In this document: one piece after another, positions 46,319 to 57,529 of the stretch
Position numbering within the stretch: the stretch's first letter is position 1
How the letters are laid out: every line of letters begins with the position of its first letter
Position numbers and translations under genes: made by a program
Notes under the pieces: model-generated
Seen by the model: the letters and a program-made list of their open reading frames with translations, nothing else
Databases searched by the model: none
Told to the model about the DNA's origin: nothing
Source of the DNA: Phialophora verrucosa
Lineage: Eukaryota > Ascomycota > Eurotiomycetes > Chaetothyriales > Herpotrichiellaceae
Direction of reading: 5' to 3'
Length of the DNA: 64,000 bases
Assembly: GCA_002099365.1 (NCBI GenBank)
Contig: MSED01000006.1
Coordinates: 2,418,001 to 2,482,000, forward strand

Positions 46319-49300
46319 TCAGCCCTGCCGCTCTCTTCTACCAGTTCTTCCGTCCACACTCTGTTCCCGAGCAAGCGATGCTCGAGCTCTTGCCTGTTCA
46401 AGCTCCACTGGTGACATGTTCCCGAATTGAACACTGCTTCCGAATCTTTCATGGTATCTTTCAAAGATGTCGCTTTCATCAAAAGCTCTACTCGGTGCAA
46501 GAAAAGTGGTGGGATGCTCACCGACCCCAGCCAGCGCATCATCCCATGAATTGGCCGCTACCACATCAATCGACGCCAGGCCAGGTCTGCTGTATAGGTA
46601 AGGCTCTCGTATCTGCGGAGACGTGCTCAGCGACGCCGACCCAGGGACTGCTGGAGGCGCTGTGGCAAGTGATACGTTGGATTCCTTGGATGAGTCGCGT
46701 GACATCGGCTGTGAAGTGTATCCAGAAGGCACAGGCCGTGTCGTGAGTCGCTCCTCAACGGCTTTGCTTGGAACCGACTTCGAGTACATAGACATATCTG
46801 GAGTTCGGGAAGACATGTTCTCATCAAGCGGGAAGATTGGGATGGCCCTCGTTGCTGCCTGGTTGTTTAAAGCAGTCTGTATCAGTCGTGGCGATGATGA
46901 GGGATGACGACTGTGCCTTCGAGGCATTTCTGAGTCAGCGGGCAAAGAATGACCAGGCTGGAATTCCGTGGCTAATGGTGATAGTTTCTGATTGGGAGAT
47001 TTGATTGACAGTGGTTGACGGGCTTCTTCTGACGCCGGCCTGCTGCACTGCGTACGAGTTGGAGACTTGATTCTGCCACCTCTTGAAGGAGGGGGACTGG
47101 CTCGGTGAATTGCAGCAAGAGCACCGGATGCTTCGGAGCCAGTGGACGTTGGTCTTGTGGTCCGATCGTCGCTCCCGCTTGTAAATGATGAGGCTCTCGA
47201 GCGAACTTGTGCATGTTCCTGAGATAGAGATGGTGGTACAGCTATGGCTTTCCATTCCCCAAGGTCCTTAGGCCTCTTCGTCCGTGAGGGTTGTACTTGG
47301 AACATGGCATGAAGTACCGATGACTGACTGGCAGTCTGGAAGCTGGTTTCTGTTGGTGCGATTGTGTATACGTCGGAATTGCTTGGACGCCGACTTAGAA
47401 CTGCGCCAGGAACAAGAACTCTGGAGTTGCCCATTCCAGATTGCGACCACCGCTCAGTCCAACTCCCCTCGGATCCGACATCATCCATGTCTAGGCCGAG
47501 ATGTATCTGAGTTGGTGACTCTGTCTGATCATCGGCATGTTCTGGAGTCCACGTCGAAGTCCTCGTCAAGTCGCTGAGCGTAGTCGTAGGGCTATCGGAG
47601 GATGTGCTATTTGCTCGCTCGAAGACAGAAAACTGGACTTGATGATTGAGGGTATCGATAGATTGCGAGGGTGATTGACTTTTGATCTCTTGTTTGATTG
47701 CACGAATTGTTTCATGCAAGTTGTGGCGTGCCTTGCGCAAGACTGTGGATGCATCGGCCGATGATTTGGGGAAATGTGACCACAACCGTGCAGCTTGGGT
47801 CTCATATTCGCGATAGTCTCGGACGAGTCCCCTTCCCTCGGTGCTTTTGATCTTGCCGTCTGCGACCGTATAGGAGTAAGATAGCATTTTGGAGGCAACG
47901 CAAAGCCACCCCCAGTAGTGTGCTGGTTGGTCTGCATATCGAAACTTCAGCTCGTCTCGGAGAACGCTTTGGACGACGGTGTGTATGCGGAGTATATCGA
48001 TGCTGTAGGTGACCGACTGGGAAGGGGATTCATCCAGTCGGCTGTCCGGACGAGCCTCAACCATATTTTCTAGGCTGCTGGAGTCATGCAAGAGAATTTG
48101 TGGTTCACGTCGATTGGAATCAACTGTGCTGACAGTCGCGGCTCTTCGGGACCTGGCCTCTGTGGGTGAAGATTTGTTCGGTGAAGTGACACAGTATTCG
48201 AGCAGAGTCCGTTCGACGAGGCCGTATCTGATGAGAACGGCGATGGTGTTGTCCAGCTCCTTCTTCATGCTTCCAATACTTTCGACTGAACGGATCTCGA
48301 TGCCAAACTCTTGCAATGCCGGTTGCCCGAAGCGAATAAGAGCGACCGGGATGGCGTGCGCAAAGAAACTAAGCACTGTGACTAGGTTGACGGCTTCAGG
48401 ATGTGAATGCTCCCTCAATGCTGCGAGGATGTCAAGATATGGCTCCGCAAGTCGATGATCTGAAGTTGCAGGACTGAACTTCTCCAAAGTTATCCCACGT
48501 GCAACCAAGGCATGAGCTGCGGCATGAATGGCGAGAGGCAGGCATTCGTAGTGTTTGACCAACTGCATGGCTTTCTTGGCCTGAGTCTCTGTTGGGGATT
48601 TGATGTCGAGATTCTTGTACAACAAGACACACGCATCATGCTGTGACAATGGGAAGACCTTGACACCGGCAGGATTGAGTAGTCTCTGACGCTTGGCCAG
48701 GGTGCGATCGACGGATGTGTAGATGATGTTGCTGCCTAAGCGGTCTGGAATGAAAGACACGAGTGCCTCGATATCTTCATCGTTGTCCGTTGTGACTCCA
48801 TCAAACACAAGCAGCCATCCCTCCCGTGCTTCAAACCATTTCCGCACGGCACCCACAAACTTCGATGACTCGTCCCATGCCGAGTCCCGGGGTGGTTCGT
48901 CCCCGTATATCGCAACAGCCTGGGCGATATCCCAGAAGCTTTTCGACCTTGATTCTTTCGTTTTGCAGTCAACCCAGAAGCAACCAGCCGGATAGTCATT
49001 ACGATGCCGCCATAAATATTCCCGAGCGATCTGGCTCTTTCCACAACCTGGTGGTCCCCACAGCAATACTGCACATGTTCCGAGTGCTCGTCTTTTCTGA
49101 TTTGCAAGCTTTTGTGCCAGCTGGTCCATCTCTAGTTGAAAGCCGAGGAAGATGGAATTGCGGCGAAAGCCAACAGGACCGACAACAAGGGAATTCGGTA
49201 GCGATACAGATTGTTCGATTACTCGGATTGAGCTTGTAGAGTCTTCTGTAGGCCATTATGAGTCAGCGTCAAGGAGCTACATTCTTGTCACTGACCATAT

Positions 49301-50659
49301 GATCAAGGAGGTGCAGGGACGAGATCGTCCTCGAATTCTTCAACCTCGTACTTAGGCAAAGCCGACGTGGAGATATGTTTGGGAGGAGGCGCACTCATTG
49401 GATTGGACTGTATTGTTTGCTGGGCCCCCGGTGTTGGAGCTGCTGTGCCTGAAATCCCTGCACTTGTCTGGAATATGCTATCTGGAAAATTCTCAGCATT
49501 GTCGCGGACGGGTATGGCGTCTGCATACTCACCTCCGAGCAATTCTCGTGCAACTGCTTGCCTTTCGAATCCCGCCATCTGCTTCTCTTGGTCCCAGCGA
49601 GAGCGGATAAGTGATTGGGAATCGGTGGCATATCTGAGGCGTTGTCAGCTGGATGCATGTTACTGTAGCCTGGCCCCACCTACCTCTGAATGGCTTCTGC
49701 CACCACATCGTATCCAGGGCTCGACTCGTCTTCAAACTTGCACATATGGCTGCAGAGGGGTCAGAGATTGAACAAACTCCCCGGGGAGCGAAATATCCTA
49801 CCTGTGATCTTTCTCAATGCCCATACGCTCGACACCTTCAATGACCGGCGCTGCAGAGTCCTCTTCAACGACGAAAGCCAGGGTGCCCTTTAGATCCGTT
49901 GGTTTGGACTCGTGGAAGAAATAAATGTGATAACGTCCAATAATCTCGATGAAGAGCCTATTGATATTCTGTAGAGTTTCGTTGTTGGTCTGCAATGCTT
50001 GTACCAGTTGGGGAGAGGTATCGAAGAACTTCTTGGGAAGTGCCACAGCACAGATCTTCTCCAGCAAGGAACCCCATTTCGCCAAGTCAGAGCCATTGTG
50101 AGGAGTACCAAGGAAGAGGATCCCGTAGGTCGAGACGTAGATCGATCTGAGCCTTTCGGTATGTTGGTGGGGTCGTATGCTTTGGCAGTATATCAGACAT
50201 CGTTTGACGACAAGACCTCCGAGGGAGTGGGCGATGAAGACGATGGGCCGTTCGGTAGCTTTTTTCAGCTGCTTGCCGTCAGTGTCCATGCAAGCGCTCT
50301 TCCTGGAGATCTGCCTCCATGACAGTGAACGAATCATGTCCCACACTTACCGACCTGTTGGCAACCAATCGACTGGCCAGATGCTCTGCATGGTTGTGTA
50401 TCCTGTCTTTTGAAGTCCCGTCCGTGAACGCTGTTACATTTGCATCGTAGCCGTAGGTCAGAATTCTCGGTCTCTGCTCTTCGAGAGCCGCAGGAAGGAG
50501 GTCAGCTGGCCAGAAGACGTTGGGCTTTTTAGTGGACCATGTATCGTGAGGGTGGCCGTTCAACCCATGCACGAAAACGATGTCGACCACTGGATCGGTT
50601 GCGGAGTAGACTTCGGTGAGACCAAACTGGACGATTTGCTTCCCGCCAGAAGTGCTCAT
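46319..50659 (-). CDS. LipA/NB-ARC protein: alpha/beta hydrolase fused to a STAND NTPase
   Basis: An NLR-like protein of roughly 1,340 aa. Exons on the minus strand are 50659-50351, 50268-49802, 49749-49684, 49633-49533, 49481 to about 49306, then about 49226-46319; the first four junctions keep phase with introns of 82, 52, 50 and 51 bp. The fifth junction is unresolved. The N-terminus is a DUF676/SesB-like lipase domain: VDIVFVHGLNGHP, FIAHSLGGLVVK (nucleophile Ser), LFLGTPHNGSD. After the linker come FRRNSIFLG and the P-loop LLWGPPGCGKSQIA, Walker B LLVFDG, and the GxPLAI-like CLPLAIHAAA. The last 450 residues are Ser/Pro/Thr-rich without ankyrin, WD or TPR repeats. Known fungal LipA/NB-ARC proteins share this order; some hydrolase-NLRs act in incompatibility and cell death. 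A non-polymorphic housekeeping role is equally possible. Confidence 0.85.
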
Positions 50660-51374
50660 CGTCCGAAAATTGCGTCCGGCGATGAATTGAAGTGTTCAAG
50701 CAGGGTTGGACGAACCATGGATTTGAAAATTAGCAGCTGTGGTATTAACACAACGGCAGAACAGGAGCAGTGGTCACTTCGGAGGAGGCCCTGGCAAGCT
50801 CACCGTTTCGTGTGTGGGTAGAGAAGTGGTCATTATAAGAGGCGGACTCAACCCAAGAGTCACAATCGCCGTCAAATTGAAAGGGAGGGCGCAGGTGACT
50901 TGGTACGAGTAGCCTGATGATTGGAGTGGTGGATGCAACATGCATAATTCTCAGACAAAGCGAGGTTGACTGGGTTCAGCAAAAGAAGGCAGCCTGCCCG
51001 CCCCGAAGATTCGGGTGGCTTGGTTTCAAATCCGCCCGAGATCGCCTACGGCTAAGCCGAACCTGGGGGTTTTGCTGGCTCGCCAAATATGGGCCACTTT
51101 GTGGGGAACCTAGCCTCAGGGGGCCGGATCAGCTTCATCCAAGGAGGGCTATGCAGCAAAGGGGCCAAAGGCGGCTTGAAAAGTACTCTTTGCAGATGTG
51201 ATGAAACACCTTACAGCGTCCAGGTGACTGTGCAACTCGATTCACATGCGTCTCCGTCACAAGATTGGAGGTCTCATCTTCGTCCAATCGAGCACTTGGG
51301 AGGTCATCTGAACAACGAGCATTGGAGGGCGATTTCCAACCAGCCAGGCAGCACCCTCTGCGCATCGCGACGCC
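50660..51374. other. intergenic
   Basis: 715 bp containing the upstream region of the NB-ARC gene and the 3' flank of the hydratase gene. No gene is supported. Confidence 0.5.
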
Positions 51375-52328
51375 TCACCTGCCTTTGAAGGCTGGCTTTC
51401 TCTTCTCTGCAAATGCCTTGAGTGCCTCTATCCGATCCTCCGTTTTCAAAATGACGTCGTATGCTTCATTCTCAGCGGCCTCACCCCGTTGCCATCCATT
51501 CACTGCTCGCATCGCTTGCGTGAGGGCAATTGGTCCTCCTTCGCAGATGTCATTGGCTAGCTGCACAGCCGTGTCTAGCACCTTGTATCGGGCCTTCCCT
51601 TCTTCGTTTGACTCTTCTGGAGTGACCTCCACCAGTCTGTTACAAAGGCCGAGAAAATATGCCTCCGCTCCGCTGACTCGACGACCGGTGAGGATGAGAT
51701 CTCTTGCTCGGTTGACACCAATCAATGCCGGTAATCTGTATGTTCCTCCTGCTCCTGGAATGATTGCGAGCTTGGTCTCGGGTTGGCCAACGATCGCAGA
51801 CGATCCAAAGACTCGAAGTGTGGTGCAGAGTGCCAATTCCAGGCCTCCGCCCAGTGCGACAGAAGAAATGGCTGATATAGAAGGAATTGGGAGGTTTGAA
51901 AGGTCGGTGAAGGTGTTTCGTACGTCCGCCAAGAATTCTCTTGTCCTGTGAAAGTGGTGAGGAGGGTTTGTGGTTTACCTGTAAAATACATACTCTTCCT
52001 GAGTCATGCCTTTTCTTTCTCGCAAGTCTGCTCCTGCGCAAAATGCCTTGTCCGTGTTGGAGGCGATGATTAGAGCCCTCGTAGACCCCGCACCGCCCTC
52101 TGCTTGTACTTCTTTGACGTGACGCTTGAGGTCGGTGACCAATTTGCGGGAGAGGGCATTTCGAGCTTCGGGTCGGTCGAGAAGGAGGATGCGGATATTG
52201 CCAGAGTGTGGAGCGGGTTGATACTTGACTTTGATTGGCGACGATTCAGCCGCAGAGGCGAAAGTGCGGTATTGACATCGATGAGTCCGTAGAGCTCTAC
52301 ATGTCCGCCACGCTGGCGAGATTCTCAT
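51375..52328 (-). CDS. mitochondrial enoyl-CoA hydratase, AUH (methylglutaconyl-CoA hydratase) type
   Basis: Crotonase-fold enzyme; AUH members hydrate 3-methylglutaconyl-CoA in leucine breakdown. Exons are complement(51375..51945, 51994..52328), 301 aa. The 48-bp intron uses GTATGT, which joins KGMTQEE to TREFLADVRNTF; a second donor 15 bp downstream would give an intron of only 33 bp and was rejected. The N-terminus is Arg/Ser/Ala-rich with no acidic residue in the first 25, a mitochondrial presequence. Oxyanion-hole motifs are NTDKAFCAGADLRERK and ISSVALGGGLELAL. The catalytic-Glu region is QPETKLAIIPGAGGTYRLPALIG, the usual AUH pattern, with a C-terminal YFLGLCNRLVE helix. The matrix is the likely site. 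Confidence 0.9.
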
Positions 52329-52588
52329 TTTGCTGAATTGCGGAGCTTAAGACAGTAGATCCTGAAGAGGGAGCCGAGGCTGCGGGGAGCACCTTTGTCA
52401 GTTCCAGCTGCAGGCAAACCAACAAGTTTGTGTCTGCTTGGCTGACGTAGTTCCAAAGGACAACATCATACCACCTGAGATGCGTCAAAACAACAATCGC
52501 AAAGCCTACGTCGATTGCTCATAAGAACGAACAAATTGAGCCCATCACAAACTTGCTCAGAGCGTACCAACCCTTTGAAATCCATCAA

Positions 52589-53014
52589 ATGGATCACAGC
52601 ATGCTTCACGACACGATACTGGCCCTCGAGGATTCGACGTGGCGAGCCTTGATGCGTTCCGGGGGTGATCTGCTGCCCTTCCTCAGCCGCGATTGTATCA
52701 TGCTTTTCCCCCTGGGCATGAAGATTTCCGCTAAAACGGAACCGAACCTCGGAGACGTGATGAAGAGCGACGCTTTCGTGCCATGGAGGAGGTACAAAAT
52801 TAGCGATGTCGAGGTCACGTCCTTAGGACCAGAAGCAGCCCTGATCAGTTATCGAGTCAACGCGACAAGACAGCATGTCACAGAGGACGATGATACGAGG
52901 CAAGACGAGTTCAAAGCATTGATCTCGAGTACTTGGAGGATGGATCCAGAGGCGGGAAAGTTTTTGATGTGTTTCCACCAGCAGACTCCTTACGAAGAGG
53001 ACTTGGACTTTTGA
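52589..53014 (+). CDS. NTF2-like (SnoaL/DUF4440-type) protein
   Basis: The single exon encodes 141 aa from MDHSMLHDTILALEDSTWRAL. The fold signature is an N-terminal helix with the paired E-x2-W-x-A-L pattern, a strand ending DCIMLFPLG, then KISDVEVTSLGPEAALISYRVNATR and a final STWRMD...FLMCFHQQTPY. These match DUF4440-like members of the NTF2 superfamily, common small proteins of unknown role in ascomycetes. No catalytic residue can be assigned. Confidence 0.75.
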   Translation: MDHSMLHDTILALEDSTWRALMRSGGDLLPFLSRDCIMLFPLGMKISAKTEPNLGDVMKSDAFVPWRRYKISDVEVTSLGPEAALISYRVNATRQHVTEDDDTRQDEFKALISSTWRMDPEAGKFLMCFHQQTPYEEDLDF

Positions 53015-53405
53015 GAACGCAGGAGTATTTGATTGAGCTGTCCTGAAAGAGGCCACGAGAGCTGTACTCGTACCTCGCATTTGCCTTGCTGTTGACTTGC
53101 ATGCATGTGATTCCAAAATGCACGGTGACATCAGCCTCGGCTGGGTTGTAATGCCCGGAGAATATCGCCGGACAAATGAGTCGTGTTTTTAACAGGATGT
53201 GGGGAAGGTAAACGGTCGCATCGTGACGTCGTGGTCGAAGTTGGATCGAGGCACGATCAACCGCTCTTCCAAGCTTCATTACTTATTCAAAGTGACTTCA
53301 ATTCTCAAAGCAATCTGTGCACCACGCACACCTCCATCACACTGACAAGATAAGAAATCTACCCAGCCCATACAAACTTTCAATCATCAGACACCATTCA
53401 CCATA
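53015..53405. other. intergenic
   Basis: 391 bp; the right part is the promoter and 5' UTR of the LEA-like gene. No further feature. Confidence 0.5.
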
Positions 53406-53804
53406 ATGTCTTTCCTCTACAAGGCCACACCTGTTCTCCGCACCACAGTACGGACCTCTGCTGTCCGTTCATCACCCCGTCTCTTCTCCACCGCAGTCAC
53501 TCAGCACAAATCTGCTACCGACACCGTCAAAGATGGCTTGAAGTCAGTCGATCGAGCAGTATCAGACGTTGCTGTTGCTGGCATCGACAAAGGAGGTACG
53601 ATCTGTGATGCTAAGCATCCGGTTCTTAGCTGACGTCAAGCCGCAGTTGAACTCAAAGACAAAGCCTCTGAAGCCATTGGTGTCGAGTCCAAGAAAGCCG
53701 AAGGTACTGCGTCACAAGTGTCCGGCGAGGCCAAGGGAAAGGCCGCTGAAATCTCGGGACAAGCCAAGGGCAAAGCGGAGGAAATCAAGGGAAAGATGTC
53801 ATGA
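53406..53804 (+). CDS. small mitochondrial LEA-like protein
   Basis: Exons are 53406..53595 and 53647..53804 with a 51-bp intron (phase 1), 115 aa. The N-terminus MSFLYKATPVLRTTVRTSAVRSSPRLFST is rich in Arg, Ser and Thr without acids, with an R-x-F-S cleavage-like motif, so import into mitochondria is likely. The C-terminal half is a repetitive amphipathic helix with Ala/Gly/Lys/Glu units (SQVSGEAKGKAAEISGQAKGKAEEIKGK), as in LEA and CsbD-like stress proteins that protect membranes and proteins during drying or heat. The splice junction joins GIDKG to VELKDKASEAIG. Confidence 0.75.
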
Positions 53805-53948
53805 AACATGCACCGGGTGGTCGTTAAGACTCATTCCATTGATGGCACCGGGGATAGAAGCTGGCGTTCCAACTGTACATTTAATCATCAACGAGAGCAC
53901 GAGCTGGAAAAGTATGTACAACATGAGAAAACGAGGTCATAAGGTCTC

Positions 53949-54863
53949 TCATGCTGCATCCTTGAGATTCGGGGCGGGCTCCAAGATGGGGTTCGCAAAG
54001 TGATTCCGATAGATCTCCTCTTCCTTTTCCTTTAAGCCGTACTTTGATGGATCGCGCTTCTCCAGGAAATGCTTGACCCTGCCCGTACTCTTGATCTCAT
54101 TTTCTTCAAAGTGGTCTTTCCGGGATGCAAGGAAGCGACCAGTTTCTTCTGTGAATGCCTGTGCCCGCTCTTCAATTGATCCTGTCAATTGACCCGCCCT
54201 TGTTGCCATAAGAACCCCAGAGAGAACCGCGAGGAGAATTACAATGGATGCAAAGGTGTTTGGATGCAGATAAGTCTCGTACGGTTGTTTGCTGGGGTTG
54301 TCGTGTCGCCGATACCATCGCTCCCAGTCTTCCCAAGTAGCGTTCTGGAAAATCGAAGAATCATCGTCTGGTCCGAACCCGTACCGTTTCCCCTCCGGAT
54401 TTGTGAAGCCGCGCGAATGTCGGTCGGCTGTTTTTGTTGTTCCCCAGCCTGCCCCAGATGCATCGTAGGCTCTTCGCTTGACGGGATCCGAGAGAATCTC
54501 GTGTGCCTGTACGATCAATCTGTATCTTTCTAGTCTCTCCACGGTAGTGAGTCCATCGTCGGAGTTGTAGCCATTCCTGTCTGGGTGGTAGATCTTGACC
54601 AGTTCGTAGAACTTATGCTTAGTGTATACCGCATGCTTTTCTAATGCGAGGATTTCGTACGGCGAGGGACTGAATGAGCCACTCCGTCGACATGGCCAAT
54701 TCATGTTGTCTCGAAAGTCATCTCCACGGCTAGATGTATATCTCCGTTGGAATCGCGGGTCTCGTTTCGACCGCTCTCGCGGCAAGAGCTGGCCGCAGAA
54801 GCAGCATTGCCATGTACTGTAAGCTGCTGGCAATTTTGCTTTCTTTAGCAACGTCGACGGCAT
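53949..54863 (-). CDS. J-domain (DnaJ/Hsp40) membrane protein
   Basis: The single exon encodes 304 aa from MPSTLLKKAKLPAAYS. After a basic N-terminal segment, a J domain runs from about residue 66 to 135: SPYEILALEKHAVYTKHKFYELVKIYHPDRNG with the Hsp70-stimulating HPD, and RYRLIVQAHEILSDPVKRRAYDASG. A hydrophobic stretch FASIVILLAVLSGVLMAT at about 210 predicts one membrane span. The N-terminal CCFCGQLL and Arg-rich start may be a mitochondrial targeting region. It is divergent from the FHA-domain gene, with 146 bp between starts. It likely recruits an Hsp70 to an organelle membrane. Confidence 0.88.
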   Translation of the reverse strand: MPSTLLKKAKLPAAYSTWQCCFCGQLLPRERSKRDPRFQRRYTSSRGDDFRDNMNWPCRRSGSFSPSPYEILALEKHAVYTKHKFYELVKIYHPDRNGYNSDDGLTTVERLERYRLIVQAHEILSDPVKRRAYDASGAGWGTTKTADRHSRGFTNPEGKRYGFGPDDDSSIFQNATWEDWERWYRRHDNPSKQPYETYLHPNTFASIVILLAVLSGVLMATRAGQLTGSIEERAQAFTEETGRFLASRKDHFEENEIKSTGRVKHFLEKRDPSKYGLKEKEEEIYRNHFANPILEPAPNLKDAA

Positions 54864-55009
54864 AATGATAATGGTTGGAAGTTGGTCAGTCGACCAGGTT
54901 TGGGAGGGGTCAAAGTCGTGGATGTCATTGTCTTCGGTTTCTGTGGAAGGTTTGCCGACTCAAGGTATTTCTCCAGCAAACTTGTCGAGGGTTGCAAAAC
55001 TTACAAACA

Positions 55010-55651
55010 ATGTCGCGTTCACGATCTCCACGTCGGCGCGAGCTGCGGGGAGAACAGCGGAGGGCACGAAGTCCAGAGCGGCGGAGGTCTCGATCGCCAC
55101 GAACCAAACATCCACTTCCTTCCCAAGCTGACGCCTTCAAGGGCCCCCGTGGCAGTCCAGCGCCCGAAAAGCAAAAGCCAAACTGGCGTCCGTCCGGCCT
55201 TCTCGCTGCAGCCTCGAACACAGTATCTACATCTGCCGGTGCCATTGTCCTGAAATACCATGAGCCTCCTGAAGCTCGAAAGCCGCCTGCTTCGAAACCG
55301 TGGAGGCTCTACGTGTTCAAGGGTGAAGACATCCTCGACGAACTAGATTTGTACTTGCAATCTTGCTGGCTGTTCGGCAGAGAGGTGTCTGTCTGCGACT
55401 ACGCTCTTGAACACCCGAGCTGCTCCAAGCAGCATGCGGTCATGCAATTCCGGTACATCGAGAAGCGGAACGAGTTCGGGGATAAGGTTGGGAAGGTGAA
55501 ACCATACTTGATTGACCTGGAGAGTGCCAATGGGACAACGGTCAACGACGAGAAGATGCCAGGAGGGAGATATGTCGAGTTGAGAGACAAGGATGTGATC
55601 AAGTTTGGACATTCAACCAGGGAGTATGTCTTGCAGTTGCCGCCTGCGTGA
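55010..55651 (+). CDS. FHA-domain protein, SNIP1/Pml1 type
   Basis: 213 aa from MSRSRSPRRRELRG, single exon. The N-terminal 60 residues are Arg/Ser-rich like splicing factors. The FHA domain spans about 95-212: PWRLYVFKGEDILDELDLYLQSCWLFGREVSVCDYALEHPSCSKQHAVMQFRY, with the phosphothreonine-binding GR, S-x-x-H and, further on, LESANGTTVND. It ends directly after YVLQLPPA. Pml1 is a subunit of the RES complex that helps pre-mRNA retention and splicing, and SNIP1 is the human counterpart, so a nuclear splicing role is expected. The start was taken where the RS-like region begins. Confidence 0.9.
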   Translation: MSRSRSPRRRELRGEQRRARSPERRRSRSPRTKHPLPSQADAFKGPRGSPAPEKQKPNWRPSGLLAAASNTVSTSAGAIVLKYHEPPEARKPPASKPWRLYVFKGEDILDELDLYLQSCWLFGREVSVCDYALEHPSCSKQHAVMQFRYIEKRNEFGDKVGKVKPYLIDLESANGTTVNDEKMPGGRYVELRDKDVIKFGHSTREYVLQLPPA

Positions 55652-56299
55652 TTCCTGCGGCGCCAAGATGGAAGCGCATCTTTCCAAGACGGCAATGAGA
55701 GGGCTTAGGATCGGTAATGGTGTCTATGGTGTAGGAAATGAAATGGAACCTCGAGCATTCCCACAGCCTGAGTCTGGTCATCCTCAACCGCTCCAGATCT
55801 GCGGGTGTCCCGCCACGATCGAGAGCGATCTTCTCCCATATGCCATGCTTTTACATCCACCAGACTGCGTCAGCAAAGCTAATGTCGGAGTAACCGTACG
55901 CCGATCTGGCACGTTGCCCCGTCACTTATCGGATTCAGAAGGCTACGGTATGGGAGACGAGCGTCCCCGCTGCCGACCTGCTGATCGTCAAAGACTTTCT
56001 CTGACTCTACGTCGCAACGAGCTGTTGGTGCACCGGCAAGGCACTTGAGTCACGTATCCACCACACGCCTCTATCCATAGCGCTTGGATACTCACTCAAT
56101 CAACCATTCAATGACTCCCCCTTGGTTTTGCACCAGCCAACCTTGGATGGACAAGTTATCGACCGCCGATGCAATCTTTACCGTGGGGAATTTGTTCTTC
56201 GCCGGCATCACCGCGTCAAGGGTGCGGAGGTAAAGGTAGAAGACAGGAGCGAGGTATACTAGACAAGATGCCGTCCCCACCCGCGCCATTTGGTGTGGG
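55652..56299. other. intergenic
   Basis: 3' flank of the FHA gene; reading frames here show no family features. Confidence 0.45.
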
Positions 56300-56745
56300 C
56301 TCTGCAAGACTACGAGAGGCTGTTTTCCACATTGGGCCAGGCGTACCTTGGTCCTCGAAGGGATCGTTGTCAACAAGGAACGATCAAAGCGCAATTTCAC
56401 CGTCCGTGATTTCACGCGGGTCCTGCTGGCGTTGTGGACATACACTGACCTGACCTACATCTACGAGCAGTATGGAGTGCAAGCGACGTTCCTTATGCTT
56501 GTCTACTGCTGGGCTGGGGCTCGGGTTAAGGCCTTCTTTACGAACGGGTTGCGGCACAAGGCGCGTTGACGGTGGTCTTGAAAGCGATTGATGCCTGACT
56601 TCACCAGGACATCTAGATTGTCTTACAACGCGGCAACGACAGCGTCGGCGGTCGTGGCTGGAGATTTGTGTACAAGATCGATCAACCCCGGGTGAAGAAC
56701 AACCGGATCTAGAGAATATTGTATAGGTAATTCCACGTCACGCAC
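56300..56745 (+). pseudogene. DUF3435/FluG-like (tyrosine-recombinase-related) remnant
   Basis: A plus-strand frame at about 56348-56569 reads NFTVRDFTRVLLALWTYTDL then QATFLMLVYCWAGARVKAFF and GLRHK. This matches the region around the first conserved Arg in a large fungal family annotated as FluG-domain, C2H2 or DUF3435 proteins. Downstream, in another frame, the family continuation is recognisable from about 56610: DI-stop-IVLQRG, then GWRFVYKIDQPRVKNNR and a stop where ENI is expected. Glu and Asp codons have become stops or been lost and the frame breaks near 56570, so the gene is dead. Nothing more of the protein was found upstream. Confidence 0.55.
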
Positions 56746-57529
56746 CACTCATGCTCCCCCTTGGACGCAAGCGCTGACGGCGTGATGCAATCCAGCTTCA
56801 GAACGGTGGTAAAAGCGAAGAGGCAGATGGGGAAGGAAGCGGGCAGTCAGAAAGCAGGAGGAAGAAGGAAATATTGGGAACGATAACGAACCCAGGGTAT
56901 CAAGTGGAGGCGATCCCTTGCCGTGACCTTGTTTTGCCCTGTCGTCTACATTTCCCTCGTGCTTAGACTACAGTCAGACAAGGATGGTCCTAGTAAGGTA
57001 TCCACTGAAAGAAAGAAAGAATCCTTCAGGTGAAGTGCGGCTGTAACACTTTTGACAAACTCAGTTTCCCCCTCCCCAAGTCTTCCCACACATCTCTAAA
57101 GATGGCTTCCACAGTAGATGCCCAAGTGGTCGGAGCTACCTCCCATTGCTGACATGGATTGCATTTCAGTAACCCGACAAGATCCAGTCCTGCTCCAATG
57201 CCATTTAGATTCCGCTTGGACGCTTAGCCCTGCACTCGATTTATTCCCGTCTCTGAGAAGTTGCATCAGACTGCTTCAGAGGTAGGAATCATCATTCACC
57301 TCTACTACTTTGATCTGGGTGCCTATCATCCAAGATACATAATCGACTCAGCATGTCGCCAGCCAGTGCGAGCCTCTTGTTTCCCTGCTCAGTTGGCCTG
57401 AGCCTTGTCAGAGACCTGCGCTCTAACTGCCGTCATGAAGTCTACCATGTATCTGACATTCTTGAATTTGAAGTGTATTGCCTTTTCGAGCGCCAGGGAG
57501 GCTTTGAGTCCTTCAGCCATCTGCGTAAT
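56746..57529. other. intergenic
   Basis: No gene recognised. A short AAAG run lies near 57010. Composition is still normal. Confidence 0.45.

Noticed and set aside
51946..51978. 33-bp intron in the enoyl-CoA hydratase gene
   Set aside because: Too short for the spliceosome; the GTATGT donor 15 bp upstream gives a 48-bp intron and restores the family sequence.
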